A stretch of DNA of 64,000 nucleotides from assembly GCF_000427425.1 (NCBI RefSeq), contig NZ_KE386495.1, positions 326,554-390,553 of the forward strand, given 5' to 3'. The DNA is from Caldanaerobius polysaccharolyticus DSM 13641. Lineage in GTDB: Bacteria > Bacillota > Thermoanaerobacteria > Thermoanaerobacterales > Caldanaerobiaceae. This document shows positions 33,358-40,697 of this stretch, piece after piece. The translations under genes and the position numbers were made by a program. The number at the start of each line of letters is the position of its first letter. The stretch's first letter is position 1. The notes under the pieces are model-generated. The model saw only the letters and a list, made by a program, of their open reading frames with translations. It had not been told where the DNA came from and did not search any database.

Positions 33358-34377
33358 TCATGAACTAGCTATAAACTCCCTGGTGCTCTCGCGTACAACC
33401 AATTGTGTGGGTATAATAGTGACCGGCGCTTTAAAGGACTTATCGTTTATCATGTTTATTAATGACCAGGCAGCTGCTTTACCCATCATCGCTTTGTCTT
33501 GCCTTACAGTGGTAAGCGATGGCGTAAATATCTTAGCAGACCTTATATCGTCAAATCCCACTACTGAAATGTCATCAGGAACTTTCATACCGTGCTCGTT
33601 AATAGCGCTTATAGCGCCAAACGCCATCTCATCGCCGGTGACCACCATGGCAGTAGGCAAACTGCCTTTTTTAAAAATCTCGTTCATCGCTGTATATCCG
33701 CTTTCCCTGCTAAAATCCCCCTCTTCGATCCAGTCGTTTACAACGCTTATATTATGCTTTTTCATAGCGTACATAAAGCCCTTATAACGTTCCTTTGCAG
33801 GGTATATATCCGCAGCGCCGTTTATTAAGCCGATCTTTTTATGTCCCAGTTGTACCAGGTAATCCACTGCCTTTATAACGCCACCGTAATTGTCAGAGGT
33901 TACATAGCCGCACTTTTTCCCACTTATAGGAATATCTATGCCTATACAAGGTATTTCCCTGACGATAAGCTCTTTTATATACGGATCGTCATCCTTAAAC
34001 CCAATTACCAAAATCCCATTTAAGCTGTACTGTTCACAATAACTGACATAAGATATGTTTTCCTTTTTAATCTTGTACACATTTAAAAAGAGTATATTAT
34101 ACCCTTGCTCTTCCACAGTACGCTTAAAGCTCATTATTATTTCATTAAAAAATTCGTTCTCATAATCCCTCCAGACATCGTAAAGCAATCCGATAAGCCA
34201 GGACTTTTTGGTACACAATACCCGGGCAATCTGATTGGGCTGGTAATTAAAACGTTTTATTACCTCCATAACTTTTTCCCGGGTTTGTTCGCTTATGTCT
34301 TCGTATCCATTTATCACCTTAGAAACCGTAGAAACCGAGACCCCTGCCTCTTTAGCTATAGTTTTTATATTTACAAT
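33358..34377 (-). CDS. LacI-family transcriptional regulator with apparent ATT start
   Basis: The HTH (VNIKTIAKEAGVSVSTVSKVINGYEDIS) is followed by a periplasmic-binding-like effector domain (GILVIGFKDDD, GKKCGYVTSDNYGG, ISVVGFDDI). No ATG, GTG or TTG lies in frame just before the HTH. An ATT at 34377 stands nine bases after AAAGGGGG and is the best start. The only in-frame ATG upstream (34455) lies inside the terminator of the hom gene. It would control a sugar gene set elsewhere, since none is adjacent. Confidence 0.8.
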   Translation of the reverse strand: MVNIKTIAKEAGVSVSTVSKVINGYEDISEQTREKVMEVIKRFNYQPNQIARVLCTKKSWLIGLLYDVWRDYENEFFNEIIMSFKRTVEEQGYNILFLNVYKIKKENISYVSYCEQYSLNGILVIGFKDDDPYIKELIVREIPCIGIDIPISGKKCGYVTSDNYGGVIKAVDYLVQLGHKKIGLINGAADIYPAKERYKGFMYAMKKHNISVVNDWIEEGDFSRESGYTAMNEIFKKGSLPTAMVVTGDEMAFGAISAINEHGMKVPDDISVVGFDDIRSAKIFTPSLTTVRQDKAMMGKAAAWSLINMINDKSFKAPVTIIPTQLVVRESTREFIASS

Positions 34378-34430
34378 ATGGATTACCCCCTTTGCAGTAA
34401 ACGTTGTCTGATCTTTTACATATATATTAC

Positions 34431-34465
34431 AAAAAAAATAAAGGGATTGCAACATTTATCCCTTT
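34431..34465 (-). terminator. Terminator after the SAM-controlled hom gene
   Basis: AAAGGGAT and ATCCCTTT pair perfectly around ten bases, then ATTTTTTTT follows on the minus strand. Confidence 0.85.
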
Positions 34466-35436
34466 GCAGTACGCTCGTACTTGCCCAAAATATCCACTAT
34501 ATCAGAAAGCACTGCGTCACCTGTGGGCATCTGTCCGGCTCCATATCCTACAAAAAACTGCTGTCCAAAACCATCCCCTTTTATCACTACAGCATTTTCT
34601 ACCCCGTTTACCTGTCCAAAAAGGCTGTTAACAGGAAAAAACTCCGGCTTAACGCCTGCATTTATTTCATCGCCATTCTTTTTAGCCCACGCATAGAGTT
34701 TAATCCTTTGACCTCTTGCTTTGGCCTTTTCTACATCTTTCTTAGAAATACCGGCTATACCTTCTACCTCTATGTCTTTTACATCCATATCAATGTCAAA
34801 CACCTCCCTTATGAGTATCATAAGTTTAAACAGCGAATCGTAACCCTGTACATCATAAGATGGATCGCTTTCGGCATATCCTAAGCGCTGGGCTTCTTTA
34901 AGGGCTGTACCATAATCCCATTTATTGAGTTCCATCTGCGTAAGTATATAGTTGCACGTGCCATTTAATATACCTCCTATGTAATCAATCTCGTCGGTGA
35001 TTTTAAAACGCCTTACCTGACGTATCACCGGTATAGCTCCCGCCACTGTAGCTTCATACCTTAAATCCACCCCATAGGACTTGGCCAATTGCAAAAGCTC
35101 TCTACCATGTTTTGCTATTAATTCTTTGTTGGCTGTTACTACATCCTTCCCGCTCTTTATAGCCTTCTCCACGTATTCTCTCGCAGGGTAAACGCCACCA
35201 ATAGCTTCTACTACTAAATTTACACCATCATCCGAGAGAATATCATCGGCTATTGTGGTAAATAAACTGTCGTTTAATGGCACGGCTCTTGTTTTCTTAG
35301 GATCTCTTATCAGTACTTTTTTTACAAATACATCACATCCCATTTTATCTCTCATGTTTTGCTTTCTCAGTTCAACAAGCCTGTATACCCCTGAACCCAC
35401 CGTGCCAAAACCTAAAAGCCCCACTCCAATCCTCAT
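34456..35436 (-). CDS. hom: Homoserine dehydrogenase without ACT domain
   Basis: The 326-residue enzyme has the NAD(P) fold GVGLLGFGTVGSGVYRLV and the catalytic segments TANKELIAKHGRELL, YEATVAGAIPVIR and LNGTCNYILT. It reduces aspartate semialdehyde to homoserine. It lacks the C-terminal ACT domain that gives threonine feedback control; the second hom gene (50075-51352) has it. A SAM-I riboswitch directly upstream suggests it feeds methionine synthesis. Confidence 0.92.
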   Translation of the reverse strand: MRIGVGLLGFGTVGSGVYRLVELRKQNMRDKMGCDVFVKKVLIRDPKKTRAVPLNDSLFTTIADDILSDDGVNLVVEAIGGVYPAREYVEKAIKSGKDVVTANKELIAKHGRELLQLAKSYGVDLRYEATVAGAIPVIRQVRRFKITDEIDYIGGILNGTCNYILTQMELNKWDYGTALKEAQRLGYAESDPSYDVQGYDSLFKLMILIREVFDIDMDVKDIEVEGIAGISKKDVEKAKARGQRIKLYAWAKKNGDEINAGVKPEFFPVNSLFGQVNGVENAVVIKGDGFGQQFFVGYGAGQMPTGDAVLSDIVDILGKYERTAKG

Positions 35437-35464
35437 CGCAAAACCTCCTGAAAGAATTTATTAT

Positions 35465-35498
35465 TTAAAAAAGCTCCCTTCGATGATGAAGAGAGCTT
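35465..35498 (-). terminator. Riboswitch expression-platform terminator
   Basis: An 11-bp stem (AAGCTCTCTTC with GAAGGGAGCTT, one wobble) is followed by six T on the minus strand, between the aptamer and hom. Confidence 0.85.
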
Positions 35499-35621
35499 TT
35501 TCTTGCAAAGCTATCCTCTCATCTCTCAGGTTTCCCTGCAGGATTTGGCACCAGACGCACTTATGTGCCGGCTGCCGGGTTTCATCGGGCCAGTCCCTCC
35601 ACCGCTCTCGATAAGAGTAGC
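35499..35621 (-). ncRNA. SAM-I (S-box) riboswitch aptamer
   Basis: The minus strand has CTTATCGAGAGCGGTGGAGG, then GACTGGCCCGATGAAACCCGG, GGTGCCAAATCCTGCAGG and GATGAGAG, the S-box signature in order, with P1 pairing CTCTTATC to GATGAGAG. High SAM should favour the downstream terminator and switch off hom. Confidence 0.95.
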
Positions 35622-35657
35622 TTTTATATTCAATTGTCTCATTAAAGTATAAACTTT

Positions 35658-36101
35658 TTATTGCAACTTTTCAAGCACTTCTTTGGCGTATTCTTTAGCG
35701 GTAAATAAAGAGTGATCTCTGTAATTGCCGCACTGAACTTCGTTGGTAGCTGGTACTTCTTCTTCCTTTGTGTTTATAATCCTTTCCAGGACCTTTTTCA
35801 ACACACCTTCAATTTCCTTTTCCGGCGTATCGCCGAATTTGATCATATAAAATCCTGTACGACAACCCATAGGCGATATATCTATTATACCTTCCATGTA
35901 ATCCCTGAAATAAACAGCAAACAAATGCTCCAGGGTATGAAGCCCCCCTGTGGGTATTGCATCCATATTGGGCTGAACAAGCCTTATATCGTATTTAGCT
36001 ATCACATCGCCTTTAGGTCCCACCAACCGCCCGGCTTTTCTCACATACGGAGCTTTGACAGTTCTATGGTCTAATTGAAAACTCTCCACTTTAACCTCCA
36101 T
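35658..36101 (-). CDS. luxS: S-ribosylhomocysteine lyase (LuxS)
   Basis: The start at 36101 (MEVKVESFQLDHRTV) follows GGAGGGATC. The metal site is HTLEH (H55, H59) with C124; catalytic E58 and C80 (MGCRTGFY) are present. It splits S-ribosylhomocysteine into homocysteine and DPD, the AI-2 precursor, and so recycles the methyl cycle. Its own leader (36150-36211) is structured. It lies upstream of the SAM-controlled hom gene but is separated from it by the riboswitch. Confidence 0.95.
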   Translation of the reverse strand: MEVKVESFQLDHRTVKAPYVRKAGRLVGPKGDVIAKYDIRLVQPNMDAIPTGGLHTLEHLFAVYFRDYMEGIIDISPMGCRTGFYMIKFGDTPEKEIEGVLKKVLERIINTKEEEVPATNEVQCGNYRDHSLFTAKEYAKEVLEKLQ

Positions 36102-36149
36102 GGCGATCCCTCCTATCACTACAATTTTATCATATATCTATCAATTTAA

Positions 36150-36211
36150 CCACATCTCTATTAGCATTAAGGACGCACCTTTCTCTCAGCTCTTGCGAGC
36201 ACCCCTAGTGG
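36150..36211 (-). ncRNA. Structured leader upstream of luxS, TPP-aptamer-like 5' half
   Basis: The minus strand reads CCAC, then CTAGGGGTGCTCGCAAGAGC and TGAGAG, close to the first half of a THI box. The second half (AACCTGATCTGG) is absent. Outer CCAC/GUGG and inner AGGGGUGC/GCGUCCUU (with wobbles) can pair, so a closed fold is possible. It may be a degenerate or different aptamer. Confidence 0.35.
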
Positions 36212-36326
36212 AATTACAACGCTAACTTATTATATCACTATGGGCTGAAAAATACCATAATAACAGCTATTTAATACATTTGTAACACAATAATAATATT
36301 GCCTTAACTCATTTAGCAGGCTGTTT

Positions 36327-36335
36327 TGATATAAT
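36327..36335 (+). promoter_or_regulatory. Extended -10 promoter of the deacetylase gene
   Basis: TGATATAAT lies 36 bases before the start codon at 36371. No clear -35 is seen. Confidence 0.5.
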
Positions 36336-36370
36336 CTCATCAGAAAGGCAAACTACTGGAGAGTGTTACA

Positions 36371-37195
36371 ATGATAAAGAAAATCACCGTAATTCTATTG
36401 TTGCTATTTACCTTAGGCATCACCTCATCCTCTCAGAGGATTTCTCAAAATCCAAGCAATATGCCGGTAATAAACAATGTCAAAGAGGAGGAAAAAGCAA
36501 TCCCTCTGAAAAAAGTGGAAATACCTAAGGAAAAGAGCGCAACACCCGATGATGAGGCAAAGTTAAGAGAGCTAATGTTTGGGCCAAGGTTACAGCAAAT
36601 ACCTAAATTATTAGGTTCGCACCCAAATAGTGAAAACAACATCGCCATCACTTTTGACGATGGGCCCAGCTACGCCTATACCGCAAAATACATTGAAATA
36701 TTAAAACAATACAACGCTAAAGCCACGTTCTTTTTAACCGGTGAAAATGTCGAAAAAAATCCTGGCCTCGTCAAACTGATAGCCGACAACGGGTTCGAAA
36801 TCGGCACTCATTCCTATAGCCATGGAGATATGGCCAAGATGTCACAGGAAGAAATAAAAAGGGAGTTATGGCGTTCTTCGCTTTTAATTCACAAAATAAC
36901 AGGTCAAAAGGTTACCCTGTTTAGGCCACCTTACGGATCTGTCAGCGACAGCTTAAAAATCGCATGCCAAGACTTTGGCCTTCGCATAATATACTGGAAT
37001 GTAGACCCTAGAGATTGGGAAAACCCGGACTACTGGACTATTGCAAACCGCATAGCAAAAAACGCCCACAGCGGTTCTATTATTTTAATGCACGAAGGGC
37101 GCAAAAATACCCTTAAGGCTTTGCCTTATATACTGCAGTATTTACACAGCAAAGGCTACAAACTCGTCACTATAAGCGAACTGCTAAGCCACTAA
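36371..37195 (+). CDS. Polysaccharide deacetylase (CE4), membrane-anchored or secreted
   Basis: A signal peptide or anchor (ITVILLLLFTLGITSS) is followed by a low-complexity linker to about residue 90 and a NodB domain. Motifs: ITFDDGPS (catalytic and metal Asp), HSYSH (metal His), RPPYG, and LMHEGR near the end with the catalytic His. It should remove acetyl groups from peptidoglycan or another N-acetylated wall polymer outside the cell. It stands alone between luxS and yjbQ. Confidence 0.9.
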   Translation: MIKKITVILLLLFTLGITSSSQRISQNPSNMPVINNVKEEEKAIPLKKVEIPKEKSATPDDEAKLRELMFGPRLQQIPKLLGSHPNSENNIAITFDDGPSYAYTAKYIEILKQYNAKATFFLTGENVEKNPGLVKLIADNGFEIGTHSYSHGDMAKMSQEEIKRELWRSSLLIHKITGQKVTLFRPPYGSVSDSLKIACQDFGLRIIYWNVDPRDWENPDYWTIANRIAKNAHSGSIILMHEGRKNTLKALPYILQYLHSKGYKLVTISELLSH

Positions 37196-37315
37196 TAGGA
37201 AACGCCTTGTGACATATTTCTCCATATTCCCCGGGAAATTGACAGTGGTATAATAAATAGTATAAAATAGATAATGCATGTCCAAGAGGGAGGGAAGGCC
37301 GTCAAGGGTGCGGAA

Positions 37316-37732
37316 ATGAAAAGCTATAGAAAAGAATTATGGTTTGAAACAAAAAAGCGAAGAGAATTTATAAATATCACGCCCATGATTGAAGAATGTG
37401 TAAGAGAAAGTGGAATCAAAGAAGGACTGTTGTTGTGCAACGCTATGCACATAACGTCCAGTGTATTCATAAATGACGATGAAAGTGGACTCCATCAGGA
37501 TTTTGAGAATTTTTTGGAAAAATTAGCCCCTGAAAAACCCTATGAGCAGTACCACCATAATGTATTTGAAGACAACGCCGATGCTCACTTAAAGCGCACG
37601 ATAATGGGCAGAGAAGTGGTGGTAGCAATTACCAACGGCAAACTGGATTTTGGCCCATGGGAGCAAATTTTTTATGGTGAATTTGATGGAAAAAGAAAAA
37701 AGCGCGTACTGGTAAAAATAATAGGAGAATGA
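37316..37732 (+). CDS. yjbQ: YjbQ/UPF0047 family protein
   Basis: The start at 37316 ([22 protein letters not shown]) gives 138 residues, the family norm. The earlier in-frame ATG (37274) adds an atypical leader. Signature segments: [38 protein letters not shown], and [13 protein letters not shown]. Members have been reported to show weak thiamine-phosphate synthase activity, but the true role is unsettled. A terminator follows at once. Confidence 0.87.
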   Translation: MKSYRKELWFETKKRREFINITPMIEECVRESGIKEGLLLCNAMHITSSVFINDDESGLHQDFENFLEKLAPEKPYEQYHHNVFEDNADAHLKRTIMGREVVVAITNGKLDFGPWEQIFYGEFDGKRKKRVLVKIIGE

Positions 37733-37783
37733 AAAAGGACCTCCATTTCCATCTTGTATGTGGATTTGGAGGTCCTTATCTTT
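37731..37783. terminator. Terminator between convergent yjbQ and DUF1048-like gene
   Basis: A perfect 11-bp stem (AAGGACCTCCA / TGGAGGTCCTT) is followed by TTTTTC on the minus strand and a weaker T stretch on the plus strand. It should mainly end the PadR operon. Bases 37784-37935 beyond it hold no feature that can be recognised. Confidence 0.75.
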
Positions 37784-37935
37784 GGAGTAAAGCCACACTC
37801 TCCACGTGGCACGAGAGGACAGAATAAATGTCATTTGAGATATGTCCGTTCTCGGAAACATATCTATCGCAAATTTTGCACTTACGGTAGACGGGAACGC
37901 GTCGACTTAGCAAAATCAAATTAAGAAAATCTCAT

Positions 37936-38598
37936 TTACGCTCTTTCACTTATAATTTTCCAAATAACAAAAATCAATATGACAGTTATTGCTGCTAACC
38001 ATAAAGAAATATTCACTGCAATGGTTCTAAAGTATACATTACTCAATATCATAGCTACCAAAACAGCTGCAGCAATAAACCACGCTTTTAAAAAAGAAAC
38101 TACTTTTTTTTCTTTCTTTGCACCAAATGCTGTTTTAGTAATATACAATACAATCACATTTGCTATAAGGATAATTGCAAGTCCATTTATAATATCCCCA
38201 ACGGTTAAGATAAACTCAAACCCAGCTTTATTTGAAATTAAGCTAATTATAAAGTTTTTAGCTAAAGAAATAACACCTAAAACCCATAGTGCATGAAGAG
38301 ACATATCTAAAAAATCCATCACCTTATCTTTTTTTGTCTTCTTAGGCATAGCTTCGATAATCTGATCACAGATTTCCTTATATCTGCCTCCCATGACTTT
38401 TTTAATATTATCGCCTCGTTGCTGACCATCAATAATTAGTTCAATAATATCTCCTCTTACAACTTCTTGATTGTACTCTGATAAATCAGAACCCCGTAAG
38501 TAGACAATCATATTTGTATAAATTTCTTTGTTTTCATCAAATATCGCTTTTTCCCTATTATTATTTTTCTTTAATAATTCCTTTGCTAATTTATTCAT
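37936..38598 (-). CDS. DUF1048/DUF1129-like membrane protein, PadR-linked
   Basis: The start at 38598 (MNKLAKELLKKNNN) follows GGGAGGAAAA. The cytoplasmic N-terminal 100 residues are helical (YLRGSDLSEYNQEVVRGDIIELI). Four or five membrane spans follow. Its start overlaps the padR stop by eight bases, the usual layout of PadR-regulated pairs. Such proteins are linked to envelope or drug stress in other Firmicutes, but the mechanism is not known. Confidence 0.75.
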   Translation of the reverse strand: MNKLAKELLKKNNNREKAIFDENKEIYTNMIVYLRGSDLSEYNQEVVRGDIIELIIDGQQRGDNIKKVMGGRYKEICDQIIEAMPKKTKKDKVMDFLDMSLHALWVLGVISLAKNFIISLISNKAGFEFILTVGDIINGLAIILIANVIVLYITKTAFGAKKEKKVVSFLKAWFIAAAVLVAMILSNVYFRTIAVNISLWLAAITVILIFVIWKIISERA

Positions 38599-38923
38599 GT
38601 TCTTTTCCTCCCATAAATAATTGATTAACCGCATGATCTAGTTCTTGCCAGTTAACTTTAAATTCACTTAGACTAATAACCCCCTTCTCAGTTAAATGAT
38701 AATATTTGCGCTTCGGTCCGCTATTAGAGTCTTGTAAAGTAGCTTTCACAAGTTCACTTTTCTGTAGGCGCAAAATAATAGGATATATTGTTCCTTCAGA
38801 TATCTCTCCAAATCCATATCGCTCTAACTGTTTCGAGATTTCATATGCATAAGTCTCTTGTTTTCGGATTATCTCTAAAATGCATCCTTCTAACACACCT
38901 TTTAACATTTGTGAAGGAATCAT
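38591..38923 (-). CDS. PadR-family transcriptional regulator
   Basis: The start at 38923 (MIPSQMLKGVLEGCILEIIRKQETYAYEI) follows GGGAGG. The winged helix includes GEISEGTIYPIILRLQKSELV and the wing SGPKRKYYHLTEKG, as in PadR subfamily 1. It should repress its own operon by binding the large palindrome directly upstream. The inducer is unknown. Confidence 0.92.
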   Translation of the reverse strand: MIPSQMLKGVLEGCILEIIRKQETYAYEISKQLERYGFGEISEGTIYPIILRLQKSELVKATLQDSNSGPKRKYYHLTEKGVISLSEFKVNWQELDHAVNQLFMGGKEHE

Positions 38924-38939
38924 AATAAAACCTCCCATT

Positions 38940-38987
38940 TAGTATCTTGCAATGCAATATACAGGTATATTGTATTGCAAGATACTA
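38940..38987. promoter_or_regulatory. 48-bp near-perfect palindromic PadR operator
   Basis: The left 23 bases (TAGTATCTTGCAATGCAATA then TAC) and the right 23 are inverted copies with one mismatch around AG. It covers the -10 box and spacer of the padR promoter, enough for two dimers. Confidence 0.8.
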
Positions 38988-38997
38988 ACTTTGTCAA
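38969..38997 (-). promoter_or_regulatory. Promoter of the padR operon
   Basis: TTGACA (38992-38997) and TACAAT (38969-38974) on the minus strand are 17 bases apart. The -10 is inside the palindrome. Confidence 0.85.
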
Positions 38998-38999
38998 GT

Positions 39000-39315
39000 T
39001 TCTTTTTGCTCACTCTAAATGATAACATCATTCTCAATAAATTGATTTTTTATGAGCTATTAATAAAACGAAACCGCCAATCAAGAGAATTCATCTCCTG
39101 ATCAGCGGTCAGCTCAATATATTAAATTCAATATCACCAATTTTTACATCTATCCTATCTCCACAACTCTATGACGTTATCTATTCTATCAACTCGACCC
39201 TACTTCATTTTTCGGTTCTTTTTCTATCCATCGATATGTTCCCGCGGACGCATTTAAAACTATACGTCGAGTAGACAAGATAAGTATAATCCTGCAAACC
39301 CAGTAAGTTCAAGGC
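39000..39315. other. Gene-free stretch with decayed coding fragments
   Basis: No intact gene is found. On the minus strand short open pieces in different frames read VDRIDNVIELWR, DRIDVKIGDIEFNILS and LTADQEMNSLDWRFRF, each closed by stops. They look faintly like tails of recombinase-type proteins, but the match is too weak to name. An ACCGC...GCGGT inverted repeat lies at about 39076-39115. Confidence 0.35.
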
Positions 39316-40668
39316 TTACACCCTTGACATCAATGTTACGCATTCCACATGAGGAGTATGGGGAAACATGTCCATGCATTTTACCTTTTTTACTTTATAT
39401 CCTTTCTCCTCTAAAATTCTCAAATCCCTGACCATGCTCTCGGGGTTGCAAGACACGTATACGATCTTCTCAGGGCTGAATCCGCATATGTCATCTATAG
39501 CCTTAGGGCTAACACCAGATCTAGGTGGGTCCACCACCACTATATCAGGACTGTCTTGGATTCGCGTCAAAGCCTCAGCTACATCCGCTGCGTAAAACAC
39601 ACAGTTGTCAAGGCCATTTAAGCGGGCGTTTTCATAGGCAGCTTCCACAGCCTCATTTACTATTTCCACACCTATTACCTTTCTAGCCCACGGTGCCATA
39701 ACAATGCCAATAGTCCCTGTACCGCAGTACAGATCAAAAACCACCTTACCAGACAGATCCCCTGCCAAATCCTTTACTATGCTATACAGCGCCTCTGCTC
39801 CATACGTGTTGGTCTGGAAAAAAGAAAATGGGCTTATCTTAAACTTAAGGCCAAGCAACTCCTCTACGATATAATCCCTGCCGCACAAAACTTCAAGCTT
39901 TTCGCATATAACAGCATCTGATAACTTGTCGTTGTACGTATGCAAAATGCCAACTACATTGCCATTTAGGCGCAGCTTTTTTACCCTGTCAGCAAATTCA
40001 CTTAAATCTGCGCTCAGTTGAGTCGTCGTGACCAGGTTTACGAGTATCTCCCCCGTTTTTAAAGCCTTTCTCACTACCAGATGACGCATATAACCGCTGT
40101 GGGTACGGGAATCATAATAAGGCAGGTGATTATCACGGCCATACTCCAGGGCGCATTTTAATATCTCGACATAGTCTTGGTCTACCAACATGCATTCGTT
40201 TAAAGGCACTACTTCATAAAACCTTGCCCTTTTGTGCATGCCCAGCGTCAGCTGTCCTTCAGCATCTCTGCCAAAAGTAAATTCCATCTTGTTCCTGTAC
40301 CCGTTTTCTCTAGGGCTTTCCTTTATTCCCAGGAAATCAAATTGCTTTATGCCCGCACCATCCAGAAGCTTTTTTACCATATCTTCTTTTATTTTAAGCT
40401 GTTCTTGATAGCTTACGTTTAAATACATGCATCCACCGCATGACCCAAAAGCCGGACATATACCCTCTCGCTCATATGGTGACCTTTGTATAACGCTCAC
40501 AGCGCGCGCTTCAACGGTTTTACCTTTTATCCTATTTACTGCAGCCCTTACCCTTTGGCCTTTTACAGCGCCTTTTACTTTTACTTTAAAGCCTTCCACA
40601 TATCCTACGCCGTATCCAGGGTATTCTACATCAACTACATCCAATACTAGTTCCTGTCCTTTTTTCAT
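39316..40668 (-). CDS. rlmCD: 23S rRNA (uracil-C5)-methyltransferase, RlmCD/TrmA family
   Basis: The start at 40668 (MKKGQELVLDVVDVEYPG) follows GAGGGG. The protein has a TRAM domain (residues 1-60), a [4Fe-4S] site (CPAFGSCGGCMYL with a distal Cys in ECMLVD or nearby), a SAM site (FDLYCGTGTIGIVMA), DPPRSG and the catalytic Cys segment VYVSCNPESM. It methylates one or two uridines of 23S rRNA. Which position is used cannot be read from the sequence. Confidence 0.9.
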   Translation of the reverse strand: MKKGQELVLDVVDVEYPGYGVGYVEGFKVKVKGAVKGQRVRAAVNRIKGKTVEARAVSVIQRSPYEREGICPAFGSCGGCMYLNVSYQEQLKIKEDMVKKLLDGAGIKQFDFLGIKESPRENGYRNKMEFTFGRDAEGQLTLGMHKRARFYEVVPLNECMLVDQDYVEILKCALEYGRDNHLPYYDSRTHSGYMRHLVVRKALKTGEILVNLVTTTQLSADLSEFADRVKKLRLNGNVVGILHTYNDKLSDAVICEKLEVLCGRDYIVEELLGLKFKISPFSFFQTNTYGAEALYSIVKDLAGDLSGKVVFDLYCGTGTIGIVMAPWARKVIGVEIVNEAVEAAYENARLNGLDNCVFYAADVAEALTRIQDSPDIVVVDPPRSGVSPKAIDDICGFSPEKIVYVSCNPESMVRDLRILEEKGYKVKKVKCMDMFPHTPHVECVTLMSRV

Positions 40669-40697
40669 ACACACCCCTCGTATATTTTAAACCTATA

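Noticed and set aside
34378-34455. N-terminal extension of the LacI regulator from ATG 34455
   Set aside because: The codons lie in a rho-independent terminator and the resulting leader (MLQSLYFFCN) has no match to the family's N-terminus.
37784-37935. Possible small RNA or riboswitch after yjbQ
   Set aside because: Some short inverted repeats exist, but no known signature or promoter was seen.
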